DNA of 64,000 nt from Njordibacter sp937773555. Its GTDB lineage: Bacteria; Pseudomonadota; Gammaproteobacteria; Pseudomonadales; Balneatricaceae. The position numbers and the translations under genes were made by a program. Under the pieces are notes generated by a model. The model did not search any database. It was not told the DNA's origin and saw only the letters and a program-made list of their open reading frames with translations. Shown piece by piece: positions 8,590 to 16,855 of this stretch (position 1 is its first letter; every line of letters begins with the position of its first letter). Location of the stretch: the NCBI RefSeq assembly GCF_047730085.1, contig NZ_CP159830.1:62001-126000 (forward strand). Direction: 5' to 3'.

Positions 8590-9054
8590 CTATTGACGAC
8601 CAGAATGCCCAAAACCACCGACGCCTCGAAGGCTGGCATCAAAATCATCAACAATGGTGAGCTCGGCTTGAACCACGGGCACAAGCACCATTTGAGCGAT
8701 GCGCTCTGATGGCTCAATTATAAATGGAGTGCCGCCTCGATTCCAGCAGGACACCATGAGTTGGCCCTGGTAGTCTGAATCTATAAGGCCTACCAAATTA
8801 CCCAAAACTACGCCATGTTTATGACCAAGGCCAGACCTAGGCAGTAACATAGCACACAGGTTTGGATCTTCAATGTGAATTGCCATTCCCGTAGGGATTA
8901 ACTCTGTTTGGCCAGGGTTTAGGGTAATGGCATGATCAATACAGGCGCGCAGATCCATGCCGGCAGAGCCAGCTGTAGCATAAGTAGGTAACGGAATCTC
9001 TTGGCCCACCCGTGGGTCGAGTATTTTTACAGCTAATTGTGGACGTTGGGTCAT
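8590..9054 (-). CDS. dut: dUTP diphosphatase
   Basis: Hydrolyses dUTP to dUMP and pyrophosphate, keeping uracil out of DNA and supplying dTMP synthesis. The 154-residue trimeric-type protein has all motifs: AGSAGMDLRAC (I), LPRSGLGHKHGV (II), GLIDSDYQGQL (III), RIAQMVLVPV (IV) and the glycine-rich C-terminal arm RGVGGFGHSG (V). Its start lies 5 bases after the coaBC stop, indicating one transcript. Confidence 0.96.
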   Translation of the reverse strand: MTQRPQLAVKILDPRVGQEIPLPTYATAGSAGMDLRACIDHAITLNPGQTELIPTGMAIHIEDPNLCAMLLPRSGLGHKHGVVLGNLVGLIDSDYQGQLMVSCWNRGGTPFIIEPSERIAQMVLVPVVQAELTIVDDFDASLRGVGGFGHSGRQ

Positions 9055-9059
9055 GTGGT

Positions 9060-10265
9060 TTATGCCTTGTGAGAGGTGTTGGTTATGGCCACGATGAGTC
9101 GGCGAGCCAATTGTTGTTTGGATAATAAGGGTAATTCTTCTACACCATTAGAAGTGATTAAACTGACCTGGTTATTATCGCTATTAAAGCCAATGTCAGT
9201 ATTGGAAACGTCATTGGCAATGATCATATGCACACCCTTGCGGCCCAGTTTAGTTTGCCCATTAAGAATTAAGTTTTCTGTCTCTGCAGCAAAACCAATG
9301 CAGATGGTTTGGGGGTGTTGTTTAGCCATAGTAGCTAATATATCTGGGTTTTGTACCAGGTCTAATGAGAGCCTGTCATCTGCATTAAGCTTCTTCAGCT
9401 TTTCTTGTGACGCTATAATAGGGCGATAATCAGCTACTGCGGCTGCAGCTATAAAGTAATCTGCACTATGGCCTACGTTAAGGCTTGCCTCAAGCATGTC
9501 TTGGGCGCTTTCAACGGCAACAAATTTAATGTCATCTGGCTTTGCTAGATGAGTAGGGCCACTAATAAGGGTAACCGTTGCACCTTGGTCCCTTGCAGCC
9601 TGAGCCAAAGCGTAGCCCATCTTGCCTGAACTATGGTTGCTGATGTATCGCACTGGATCTATTGCTTCTCTGGTGGGCCCTGCAGTAATCACTAGAGTTT
9701 TACCCGCTAGCAGGCCTTGGTCGAACTGTGCTTTAACGGTGGTTAACAGCTCGCTTGGCTCCAACATTCGACCAGCGCCAGTGTCACCGCAAGCTTGTTC
9801 GCCTTCTGCGGGGCCGTGTATTTGTATGCCCCTTGCTAGCAGTGTCGTTAGGTTGCTTTGCGTGGCTGGGTCTCGCCACATGGCTTGGTTCATCGCCGGT
9901 GCCAAAAGCACAGGTGCATCGGTTGCCAAACAAAGGGTTGTAAGCAAATCGTCTGCCTGACCTTGGGCTAAGCGCGCCATAACGTTGGCGCTGGCTGGTG
10001 CAATGAGCAATAAGTCTGCCCATCGGGCCAGTTGTATGTGCCCCATGCCGGCTTCGGCTTTAGGGTTAAGCAGGTGCTGATGAACAGGGTTGCCAGAAAG
10101 GGCTTGCAGAGTGAGTGGGGTAATAAACGCTGTGGCACCAGATGTCATCACGACTTCAACCTGAGCGCCTGCCTTTATTAGCAGCCGCACTAGCTCTGCA
10201 CTTTTATAGGCCGCTATGCCGCCGGTGATGGCGAGGATAATATGTTTGTTAGTGAGGCGGCTCAT
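9060..10265 (-). CDS. coaBC: Bifunctional phosphopantothenoylcysteine decarboxylase/synthetase
   Basis: Carries out two steps of coenzyme A synthesis: ligation of cysteine to 4'-phosphopantothenate (CoaB half) and FMN-dependent decarboxylation (CoaC half). The N-terminal half (to about residue 190) has ITGGIAAYKSAEL, the His of GNPVHQHLL, PAMNQAMW and the substrate-binding Cys in GEQACGDTGAGRM. The C-terminal half has VITAGPTREAIDPVRYISNHSSGKMG, typical of CoaB, and AAVADYRP. At 401 residues it is full length and first in a run with dut, algC, argB and slmA. CoaD lies 1.8 kb away in the same window. Confidence 0.96.
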   Translation of the reverse strand: MSRLTNKHIILAITGGIAAYKSAELVRLLIKAGAQVEVVMTSGATAFITPLTLQALSGNPVHQHLLNPKAEAGMGHIQLARWADLLLIAPASANVMARLAQGQADDLLTTLCLATDAPVLLAPAMNQAMWRDPATQSNLTTLLARGIQIHGPAEGEQACGDTGAGRMLEPSELLTTVKAQFDQGLLAGKTLVITAGPTREAIDPVRYISNHSSGKMGYALAQAARDQGATVTLISGPTHLAKPDDIKFVAVESAQDMLEASLNVGHSADYFIAAAAVADYRPIIASQEKLKKLNADDRLSLDLVQNPDILATMAKQHPQTICIGFAAETENLILNGQTKLGRKGVHMIIANDVSNTDIGFNSDNNQVSLITSNGVEELPLLSKQQLARRLIVAITNTSHKA

Positions 10266-10340
10266 AGGGAGATATAACCAATGATTAAAACGAAAGTTAG
10301 CGTGCTACTTTAGCATAAATGAAACCAACATCTCATTAGC

Positions 10341-10754
10341 TTAATGGCGTTCCTTGCAAATGAAATCATGCACAGCCCTAAGGATATCTTTGCGGCTAAC
10401 CTGGCCAATTAGCTTACCTTCTTCGACTACCGGTATACGGCGCCGACCACGCTGAATAAATTGCTCTGCAACAGCAATGATGTCGGTATTGCCATCGACC
10501 GTGTCAACTTTGGTAGTCATAAATTCACCTACAGTGCCACCGACCTCTTCCTTGTGGTAAGTTTTATTCAAAATGCCTCTAAGGCAATCTACTTCAGACA
10601 TCACACCCACTAAATAGCCCGCTTCATCAACGACTGGAGCACCAGACACTGGGTGCTCAGAAAAAACTTTAATGGCTTGAAATAACGGGGTGTCAGCATA
10701 AAATGTGATGAGCTGACGGGTCATGTAATCTGTCACTTTTACGGATTGAAGCAT
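10341..10754 (-). CDS. Tandem CBS-domain protein
   Basis: A 137-residue protein made of two CBS domains (residues about 8-65 and 77-135). CBS pairs bind adenine nucleotides and usually regulate something else. Visible features are VKVTDYMTRQLITFYADTPLFQAIKVF at the start, SGAPVVDEAGYLVGVMSEVDCLR and RRIPVVEEGKLIGQVSRKDILRAV. No other domain is attached. It sits alone between coaBC and the divergent mutM, so context does not identify its partner. Free-standing CBS proteins of this size are common in Pseudomonas and relatives. Confidence 0.8.
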   Translation of the reverse strand: MLQSVKVTDYMTRQLITFYADTPLFQAIKVFSEHPVSGAPVVDEAGYLVGVMSEVDCLRGILNKTYHKEEVGGTVGEFMTTKVDTVDGNTDIIAVAEQFIQRGRRRIPVVEEGKLIGQVSRKDILRAVHDFICKERH

Positions 10755-10919
10755 ATATTTTTCTCACAAAACAGGCTGTCGATATACACCTACCTTAACC
10801 TTTTCATAAGTACTGTCAACAAGAGTGAATAAAAATGCTGTTCTAGGCCATTGAAATAATGCATGTTTCGTGGCTTCATAGGCGCCAGTGAGTATTAAAT
10901 AAATATTTGAGAATTATTG

Positions 10920-11732
10920 ATGCCAGAGTTGCCAGAAGTAGAAACTACAAGAGCGGGCATTGTGCCACATATTCAGGGTCAAATTTTACAACATGTCGTT
11001 ATTAGAGATCCCCGTTTGCGTTGGCCAGTGCCCATTGATCTAGCGGGTAAAGTAGAGGGTAAATGCTTACGCCAAGTAGTGCGGCGAGGCAAATACCTAC
11101 TGTTTGAGTTTGATCATGGTGCCATTATAGGGCACCTTGGTATGACAGGTAGTATGCGGATTGTGGCTCATAAAGAACCACCAGCATACCATGATCACGT
11201 CGACCTGGTATTTTCAGAAGTGACCCTCAGGTACAGAGATCCGCGCCGATTTGGTTGTGTTTTATGGCAAGACAACCCAGTAATGGAGCACCCCTTATTA
11301 GCCAGTTTAGGGCCTGAACCACTGTCAGATGAATTTGACATTGTGCATTTGCTGCGGGTGTCTAAAGGCAAAAAACAAGCGATTAAGAGTGTGATAATGG
11401 ATGCTAAGCAAGTGGTTGGAGTGGGAAATATATACGCTAACGAAGCGCTATTTATGGCTGGGATTCATCCACATAGGCAAGCAGGAAGAATCTCAGCTGC
11501 CCGTTTAGGAAAGCTTGTAAAAAGTTGCAAACAAGTGCTTTCAGCGGCAATAGAGCAGGGTGGCACCACGTTAAGAGATTTTGTAGACAGTGAAGGTAAG
11601 CCAGGTTACTTCAAGCAACAGTTACAAGTGTATGGCAGAGCAGGTCAGGCGTGTGTCAATTGTGATCAGGCCTTAACAGAAAGCCGAATAGGGCAGCGCA
11701 GTACAGTATACTGTAAGCGCTGCCAGCGTTAG
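10920..11732 (+). CDS. mutM: Formamidopyrimidine-DNA glycosylase
   Basis: Removes 8-oxoguanine and formamidopyrimidines from DNA with AP lyase activity. The catalytic N-terminus requires Pro after Met removal: the ATG at 10920 gives MPELPEVETTRAGI, so this is chosen over the TTG immediately upstream. The Lys of RRGKYLLF, the H2TH region (KQVVGVGNIYANEALF) and the C-terminal zinc finger (CVNC ... YCKRC) are all present. At 270 residues it is full length. It is divergent from the CBS gene and convergent with the ferredoxin. Confidence 0.96.
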   Translation: MPELPEVETTRAGIVPHIQGQILQHVVIRDPRLRWPVPIDLAGKVEGKCLRQVVRRGKYLLFEFDHGAIIGHLGMTGSMRIVAHKEPPAYHDHVDLVFSEVTLRYRDPRRFGCVLWQDNPVMEHPLLASLGPEPLSDEFDIVHLLRVSKGKKQAIKSVIMDAKQVVGVGNIYANEALFMAGIHPHRQAGRISAARLGKLVKSCKQVLSAAIEQGGTTLRDFVDSEGKPGYFKQQLQVYGRAGQACVNCDQALTESRIGQRSTVYCKRCQR

Positions 11733-11762
11733 TCTCCTTGACATGAGCAACGCCTGGCACAA

Positions 11763-12011
11763 TTAGGCTGCAGTTAGCTGGATGTATTTGTCCATGAGTT
11801 GATCCTGAGTCTCAACGTTGTCAGGATCAAGAGGAATACAATCTACTGGGCAAACTTCTACACACTGTGGCTCATCATAATGGCCTACGCACTCAGTGCA
11901 CTTATTCATGTCGATTTCGTAGATTTCTTCCCCTGGCGAGATCGCCTCATTAGGGCATTCCGGTTCACACACATCACAGTTGATGCAGTCGTCGGTAATA
12001 ATTAAAGACAT
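11763..12011 (-). CDS. YfhL-type 2[4Fe-4S] ferredoxin
   Basis: A small electron carrier. The 82-residue protein has two cluster motifs: CINCDVCEPECPNEAI near residue 9, and a second with an insertion, CTECVGHYDEPQCVEVCPVDCI, near 37. The insertion between the second and third cysteines marks the YfhL/Alvin-type family, known for low potential. The mutM-ferredoxin-coaD neighbourhood is common in gammaproteobacteria. The redox partner is unknown. Confidence 0.9.
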   Translation of the reverse strand: MSLIITDDCINCDVCEPECPNEAISPGEEIYEIDMNKCTECVGHYDEPQCVEVCPVDCIPLDPDNVETQDQLMDKYIQLTAA

Positions 12012-12064
12012 GTTACTCTTCCTATTTATACGCCACTTGATCTTGTTAAATCTGTTGGCAATGC

Positions 12065-12553
12065 TTAATTTCTTAACTTGCTCAAATGCTGCTTGAGCTC
12101 TTCAGCCACTAGTGGGTGGACAAACTGTGACACATCACCCCCTAATGAGGCAATTTCTCGCACTAGAGTTGATGAAATGAAAGAGTGTTTCTCCGCAGGG
12201 GTTAAAAACATACTTTCTACATCAGGCGCCAGCACACGATTCATCTTGGCTAACTGAAACTCGTACTCAAAATCTGACACGGCTCGCAAGCCTCGCAGAA
12301 TAATATTTGCTCCTTGCTGTGTTAGCAGTTCCGTCAATAGGCCAGAAAAACCAATAACAGTCACATTTCCCAGAGGCTCTGTGATGATCCGTGTCAACTC
12401 TACGCGCTTCTCTAGGTCCAGCATAGGTCGTTTTGTTGGGCTTTCCGCCACCGCAACAACCACCTCTTCAAACAGTTTTGATGCCCGCTGAATGAGGTCA
12501 ACGTGACCATGTGTTACCGGATCAAACGTTCCTGGATAAATTGCTTTATTCAT
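12065..12553 (-). CDS. coaD: Phosphopantetheine adenylyltransferase
   Basis: Transfers AMP from ATP to 4'-phosphopantetheine, the penultimate step of coenzyme A synthesis. The 162-residue protein has the nucleotidyltransferase motif YPGTFDPVTHGHVDLI near the N-terminus (T/HxGH) and the second motif ISSTLVREIASLGGDVSQFV near 128. Size and motifs match the E. coli hexameric enzyme. It lies 53 bases upstream of the ferredoxin gene on the same strand. Confidence 0.96.
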   Translation of the reverse strand: MNKAIYPGTFDPVTHGHVDLIQRASKLFEEVVVAVAESPTKRPMLDLEKRVELTRIITEPLGNVTVIGFSGLLTELLTQQGANIILRGLRAVSDFEYEFQLAKMNRVLAPDVESMFLTPAEKHSFISSTLVREIASLGGDVSQFVHPLVAEELKQHLSKLRN

Positions 12554-12620
12554 GCCAATAGCACCTTTTTTTACCCCCTGCCCAGAACTGTTAGCCTTAA
12601 AACAGCGGAATACTAAATGA

Positions 12621-12649
12621 ATTATATATACGATACAACTAAAATTAAA
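12621..12649 (-). promoter_or_regulatory. Possible coaD promoter in an AT-rich spacer
   Basis: On the minus strand a perfect TATAAT (12626-12621) is preceded at 17 bases by a weak TTTAAT -35. It lies about 70 bases upstream of the coaD ATG. Such matches are expected by chance in AT-rich DNA, so confidence is low. Confidence 0.3.
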
Positions 12650-12670
12650 TAGTTATAAAAAACTATTTTA
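12645..12670 (-). terminator. AT-rich hairpin after the TrpD2-like gene
   Basis: TTAAATAGTT (12645-12654) pairs with AACTATTTTA (12661-12670) at nine of ten positions around a 6-base loop. It lies 12 bases past the stop of the TrpD2-like gene and could end its transcript, but the stem is almost pure A/T and the T tract is broken. Confidence 0.35.
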
Positions 12671-12681
12671 ATATAACTATA

Positions 12682-13680
12682 TTACATAAGGTCGCGATCC
12701 CTACTTTGCCACCATTGTGTGGCCAGTAAAGTGGCCCCTTGTTGCTCTGTTGCTTTGCCTAAAAGTACCAAGCAACTGGCTAAAGTACTAATAACTGCAG
12801 CTTCACCATAGGTGTCTTTTTGATCATCTTTCCAAAGTAACCGCAAGCGTCGCGGGTCTAGTAGCTGCTCCTGAGTATCTCGCTTGTTAAGGTGTCGTTG
12901 CCATATCTGGCTGCTACTCGTTTGTTCATCCACCCATTGTAATTCACATTCACTATCAGGGCGCACTTCAGCTTCACCACCGTCACCCCGGATAGTTAAA
13001 CTGCGGGGGTGCTTTAACAACATGGCTGTTTGTTGATGCAGTGGGCCGTATGCAGGATGAAATACACCATCAATCGTATGCTTCGCAGCCAATGGGTTTA
13101 ACAACCGAGTTAAAGTATGCACTGGTGAACGTAAACCAAAAATAGCGCGTAGGCCAATAAGTTGGTCTAGGGCTGGGCTCAAGTGTTGTAAACTCATAAA
13201 GCTAAAATTTTTGCTACGTAATTGGGTTTCAACTTGAGCCCAATTCTGAGCCACAGGTAAACCCAATTGCTGCAGTACGTCTTCGCTATAAATGCGTCCT
13301 TGAGTATGGCCTTTGGCGCCATGCATAAACACTTTAATGCCTTGGCCAGCTAAGGTGAGTGCCGACAGCAAGAACCATGGCAAATGCCGTTTTTTACCAG
13401 CATAGCTGGACCAATCAATATCCACCTGAACACCAGACACCTGCGCTGGAGAATAATTGTGAAAATGACGGACGGCTTCTACAAATCCAGCAAGCTCACC
13501 CGGGGTCTCTTCCTTTAAGCGCAACAGCATTAAGAACGCGCCCAGCTGCTCTGGCTCTACTTGTTGGTGCAAAATCATGCTCATGGCATCACGGGCTTCA
13601 TCTTGGCTCAGGGAGCGGCTTCCGCGCTTGCCCTTCCCCAGTGCACGCACATAAGGTGCGAAGGCGTGTTCAGTGGCCAT
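12682..13680 (-). CDS. YbiB/TrpD2-type phosphoribosyltransferase-fold protein
   Basis: Resembles anthranilate phosphoribosyltransferase (TrpD) but belongs to the YbiB/TrpD2 branch, whose E. coli member binds nucleic acid rather than making tryptophan. The 332-residue protein starts at the ATG at 13680 (MATEHAFAPYVRALGKGKRG), in the all-alpha N-terminal domain (DEARDAMSMILHQQVEPEQLGAFLMLLRLKEET spans the family helices). The usual TrpD glycine-rich PRPP motif is replaced by WSSYAGKKRHLPWF, the YbiB form. KHPRSLTIRGDGGEAEV follows near residue 240. The start overlaps the HAD stop by 11 bases. Role in the cell is unknown; no trp genes are near. Confidence 0.8.
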   Translation of the reverse strand: MATEHAFAPYVRALGKGKRGSRSLSQDEARDAMSMILHQQVEPEQLGAFLMLLRLKEETPGELAGFVEAVRHFHNYSPAQVSGVQVDIDWSSYAGKKRHLPWFLLSALTLAGQGIKVFMHGAKGHTQGRIYSEDVLQQLGLPVAQNWAQVETQLRSKNFSFMSLQHLSPALDQLIGLRAIFGLRSPVHTLTRLLNPLAAKHTIDGVFHPAYGPLHQQTAMLLKHPRSLTIRGDGGEAEVRPDSECELQWVDEQTSSSQIWQRHLNKRDTQEQLLDPRRLRLLWKDDQKDTYGEAAVISTLASCLVLLGKATEQQGATLLATQWWQSRDRDLM

Positions 13681-14368
13681 TAATATTGTCCACTGCCGCA
13701 CCAAGCTGGTCAAGGTGTTGAATCTCGTCACACGCCCTAGGTTGCCCAACAGGCCATGGTCTGTCTTCTGGGTTCATCCAGATCGTGCGCATGCCGCAGG
13801 CTTGAGCACCTGCAATATCATGCTCTGGGTGGTCTCCAATATGAATAAAAGCTTCAGCTGTGAAGCCAGTATGTGTCAGTGCCCGAGCAAAAAAATCTGG
13901 GTGAGGCTTACTGACGCCAAGTTGTGCGGAGTTAAAATAGAAATCAAATAAGTGATCTATGCCGACCTGCGCCAAATCGGCGTTGCCATTGGTGAGCGCA
14001 CCTATTTGGTAATTTTGTTTAAGCGAGCTGAGCTGCGTTTGAGCACCGGCAAATAGCTCAACATCATTACGGCCAGCAAAATACACATCAAAAGCCTGTT
14101 GGGCTAACGCATCAGCAGTATCATAACCACAGCGTGATAGCCCTAAACGGATCAGCGTGACCCGAATTTGGCTTAAGTCATGCTGTAGATGAGGGTTGTC
14201 CGCAATCACTTCGTCTCTTAGCTGGTTAATGCCATGGTGATCATAAACTTGGCTAAATTTAGGGGTATGGTCATTCATCCACTCCAGCATGCGCTGGTTG
14301 GCTTTCTCAATAACAGGCGCTATAGCCCATAAGGTATCGTCTAAATCAAAGGTAATCACGTTAATCAT
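13670..14368 (-). CDS. HAD-family phosphatase, YigB-like
   Basis: Likely a cytosolic phosphatase of the YigB branch; E. coli YigB acts on FMN and the riboflavin intermediate ARPP. Catalytic motif I is intact (ITFDLDDTLW, residues 4-13), motif II is in ALTNGN near 115, the Lys of SKPHPDFFARAL near 148 and motif IV in HIGDHPEHDIAGA near 171. From the ATG at 14368 it is 232 residues; an upstream in-frame extension lies inside xerC and is basic and unlike the family, so it was rejected. The order dapF-DUF484-xerC-HAD is the same as E. coli dapF-yigA-xerC-yigB. Confidence 0.85.
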   Translation of the reverse strand: MINVITFDLDDTLWAIAPVIEKANQRMLEWMNDHTPKFSQVYDHHGINQLRDEVIADNPHLQHDLSQIRVTLIRLGLSRCGYDTADALAQQAFDVYFAGRNDVELFAGAQTQLSSLKQNYQIGALTNGNADLAQVGIDHLFDFYFNSAQLGVSKPHPDFFARALTHTGFTAEAFIHIGDHPEHDIAGAQACGMRTIWMNPEDRPWPVGQPRACDEIQHLDQLGAAVDNINGH

Positions 14369-15299
14369 GGTTAGGTTTCTCTTTGAGCGGGGTCTTCTCT
14401 TGCGCCCTAGGATGGGCTTTATCATATACCTTGGCTAAATGTTGATAATCCAAATGGGTATATACTTGGGTGGTGCTAATGTTGCTGTGGCCAAGTAATT
14501 CTTGCACTGCCCTTAGGTCTCCACTGGATTGCAGTAGGTGGCTGGCAAAAGAATGGCGCAACATATGGGGGTGTATGTGTTGGCCATGGGCCGCTGCCAT
14601 ATTGGCCATGCGCATTTGAATACCACGCAGGCCCATTCGCTGACCTCGGTGGTTAATAAATAATGCATTTGCATCGTAGCACTTTAATTGCCCACGTTGC
14701 TGTAGCCACAATTTAAGGGCCACAATAGCCTGACGGCCAATAGGTAATTGACGGGTTTTATTACCCTTGCCTGTAACGATTAAGCTAGCATCAGTTAGGT
14801 CAATATCAAAAACATTAAGGCTAGCAAGTTCTGCCAGACGCAAGCCACAGGAGTATGTGAGCTCCAACATGGCTTTGTCTCGCATAGCCATAGGGTCATC
14901 TGACGCAATGGTGGCATTGAGGACTTGGCTGATTTGATCTGGGTCTAGGCTGTTGGGTAGTTTGCGCGGTGACTTGGGTGCACGAATACCATTTACAGGG
15001 TTAAGCTTGACCAAGTTTTGTTGTAGTAAATAGGTGAAAAAGCTACGCCAACTAGAAAGTATACGCTGGATACTCTTAGGCGCTAAGTGAGTCTTCCTAG
15101 CTGTAACCATAGCATCACGTATCGTATCTGCTTGGGCGTCTGCCCAAGTGCGATGACCTTGGTCTTCAAGGGTTTCTATTAAACGCTGCATATCCCTTGC
15201 GTATGCATTAATTGTATGGGGTGAATAGCGCTTGTTATAAGCCAAGTAGTCTAGGTACTGCTGAACTACTTGGTTAAGGGGCGCGTTTGGATGTGCCAT
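14361..15299 (-). CDS. xerC: Site-specific tyrosine recombinase XerC
   Basis: With XerD, resolves chromosome dimers at dif during division under FtsK control. The 312-residue protein has the SAM-like N-terminal domain (QQYLDYLAYNKRYSPHTINAYARD) and the catalytic residues: Arg in SCGLRLAELASL, Lys in TGKGNKTRQLP, HxxR in HMLRHSFASHLL, His in LGHSNIST and the Tyr nucleophile in TQVYTHLD. The YSPHTINAY and DPMAMRDKAMLELTYSCG segments fit XerC rather than a phage integrase. It lies in the dapF operon with one base between the DUF484 stop and its start. Confidence 0.93.
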   Translation of the reverse strand: MAHPNAPLNQVVQQYLDYLAYNKRYSPHTINAYARDMQRLIETLEDQGHRTWADAQADTIRDAMVTARKTHLAPKSIQRILSSWRSFFTYLLQQNLVKLNPVNGIRAPKSPRKLPNSLDPDQISQVLNATIASDDPMAMRDKAMLELTYSCGLRLAELASLNVFDIDLTDASLIVTGKGNKTRQLPIGRQAIVALKLWLQQRGQLKCYDANALFINHRGQRMGLRGIQMRMANMAAAHGQHIHPHMLRHSFASHLLQSSGDLRAVQELLGHSNISTTQVYTHLDYQHLAKVYDKAHPRAQEKTPLKEKPNHD

Positions 15300-15300
15300 A

Positions 15301-16014
15301 TTAGACCTGAATACGCCCTAGGCAACGGCCTGTAACCGCGGCCACGTGGTTGAGAAACAAGGTGTCTAGTTGGTCGCTATAATGATCAGCACAGTTACTG
15401 GCAATAATGAGCACGCCTAAAGGCTGGTCAGCTAGGTATAGTGGGACAATGGCGCTAGATTTTAGTTTGCTATGGTCAAGGAAGAGGTGGCTCATAGAGG
15501 TAACTTTAAAGCCCTGGCAATAGGCCCATTTACTAGAGGCAAGGGCTTTAATTTCGGCGTTATAAGTATTTTCTTCTGGATGCTCAGCACTGCTCAAGCA
15601 GGGGTGAGTGTCAGTGACATTGAGGCCAGAGAAAATTGCTAAATGCACAGCATCTGCATCGAATTCTCCTAAGAAACTCTGCTTTAAGGCTTCTGTGAGA
15701 TCATTGAGGTTAGCAGCGGCAGCAAGTTCTATGACCAAACGTTTGGTTTTTTCAAACTGCACATCGTTGCGCCGCGCCGTGGTTAAAATATCTGACATCC
15801 TGTCTGCGTTGTGTTTTATCTTCTGACGCATAACTTGAGTTTGGCGCTCAATCAGTGAGGTTGCTTGGCCACAATCGTGTGCCAGCTCTATGTCGGCCAG
15901 CAGAGATGAGTATTGGTTGAAAAAATCTGGATTTTGGCGCAAATAGCTGGCTACAGCATCAGCATTTAGAGGCTCATCTTTAGTAGCAACGGTATTAGAC
16001 TTAATTTTACTCAT
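15301..16014 (-). CDS. DUF484 (YigA-like) GAF-fold protein
   Basis: A 237-residue cytosolic protein of the DUF484 family, found between dapF and xerC in most gammaproteobacteria; its role is not established. The N-terminal part has the family motif VASYLRQNPDFFNQYSSLL, then a coiled-coil-like stretch with SLIERQTQVMRQKI, and a C-terminal GAF-like domain including SSAIVPLYLADQPLGVLIIAS and DTLFLNHVAAVTGRCL. Its ATG overlaps the dapF stop (ATGA). Constant linkage to xerC suggests a link to division or recombination, which is inference only. Confidence 0.88.
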   Translation of the reverse strand: MSKIKSNTVATKDEPLNADAVASYLRQNPDFFNQYSSLLADIELAHDCGQATSLIERQTQVMRQKIKHNADRMSDILTTARRNDVQFEKTKRLVIELAAAANLNDLTEALKQSFLGEFDADAVHLAIFSGLNVTDTHPCLSSAEHPEENTYNAEIKALASSKWAYCQGFKVTSMSHLFLDHSKLKSSAIVPLYLADQPLGVLIIASNCADHYSDQLDTLFLNHVAAVTGRCLGRIQV

Positions 16015-16841
16015 AGCTTAATTTGACCTTCATACACATGGGTGGTGGGCCCGTTCATCAACAGGTGGTGGCCTGGGCCTTGCCAATCTATTGTTAGGTC
16101 CCCACCGGTGAGTTGGGCAGTGACATTCGTGTCTAGCAAGCCTTGCTGTTGGCCGGCCACAACTGCCGCACAAGCGCCAGTTCCACAGGCTTTGGTTTCA
16201 CCAACACCACGCTCAAAAACGCGCAGTTTAATAGTGTTACGGTTAATAATTTGCATAAAGCCAATATTAGCTTTATTGGGAAAACGGGGATGTTGTTCTA
16301 GCTTAGTTCCTAATTCAACCACTGGCGCAGCCGCTACATCGTCCACTACTATAACTGCGTGAGGATTACCCATAGAGACTACCCCAATAGTATAGCTTTG
16401 GCCGTTATGTTCCAACCTATAGCTAGGCGCTTGCGCAGGAGCGTCAAAAGGCACTTGGCTTGGTAGTAGAACAGGCTCACCCATATCGACCTCTACCCAA
16501 TGATCTTTAAGCATTTTTAGCCCCATACGCCCATTGCTAGTTTGCACCGCAATGTCGCGCTTTCCTGTTAAGCGTTGATCGTGTACAAACCTTGCAAAAC
16601 AGCGCGCACCGTTGCCACAGTGCTCTACTTCGGTTCCATCAGAGTTAAAAATACGATAACGAAAGTCCACGTCTGGAGATTGTGGCGTTTCTACAAGCAA
16701 CAACTGGTCAAAACCCACGCCAGTATTTCGGTCACCTAGGCAGCGAATTTGGTCAGCGGATAAATGCACCCGCTGACTGATTAGGTCAACCACCATAAAG
16801 TCGTTACCTAGACCATGCATTTTGGCAAAGCGTAATAGCAT
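16011..16841 (-). CDS. dapF: Diaminopimelate epimerase
   Basis: Converts LL- to meso-diaminopimelate for lysine and peptidoglycan. The two catalytic cysteines are visible in HCGNGARCFARF (first, near residue 75) and ETKACGTGACAAVVAG (second, near 218). The start MLLRFAKMHGLGNDFMVVDL at 16841 gives 276 residues, the family norm; a further in-frame extension upstream to 16889 runs into lysA and was rejected. It lies 14 bases downstream of lysA, so consecutive steps from diaminopimelate to lysine share a transcript. Confidence 0.96.
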   Translation of the reverse strand: MLLRFAKMHGLGNDFMVVDLISQRVHLSADQIRCLGDRNTGVGFDQLLLVETPQSPDVDFRYRIFNSDGTEVEHCGNGARCFARFVHDQRLTGKRDIAVQTSNGRMGLKMLKDHWVEVDMGEPVLLPSQVPFDAPAQAPSYRLEHNGQSYTIGVVSMGNPHAVIVVDDVAAAPVVELGTKLEQHPRFPNKANIGFMQIINRNTIKLRVFERGVGETKACGTGACAAVVAGQQQGLLDTNVTAQLTGGDLTIDWQGPGHHLLMNGPTTHVYEGQIKL

Positions 16842-16855
16842 TCTAAACCTTTCCC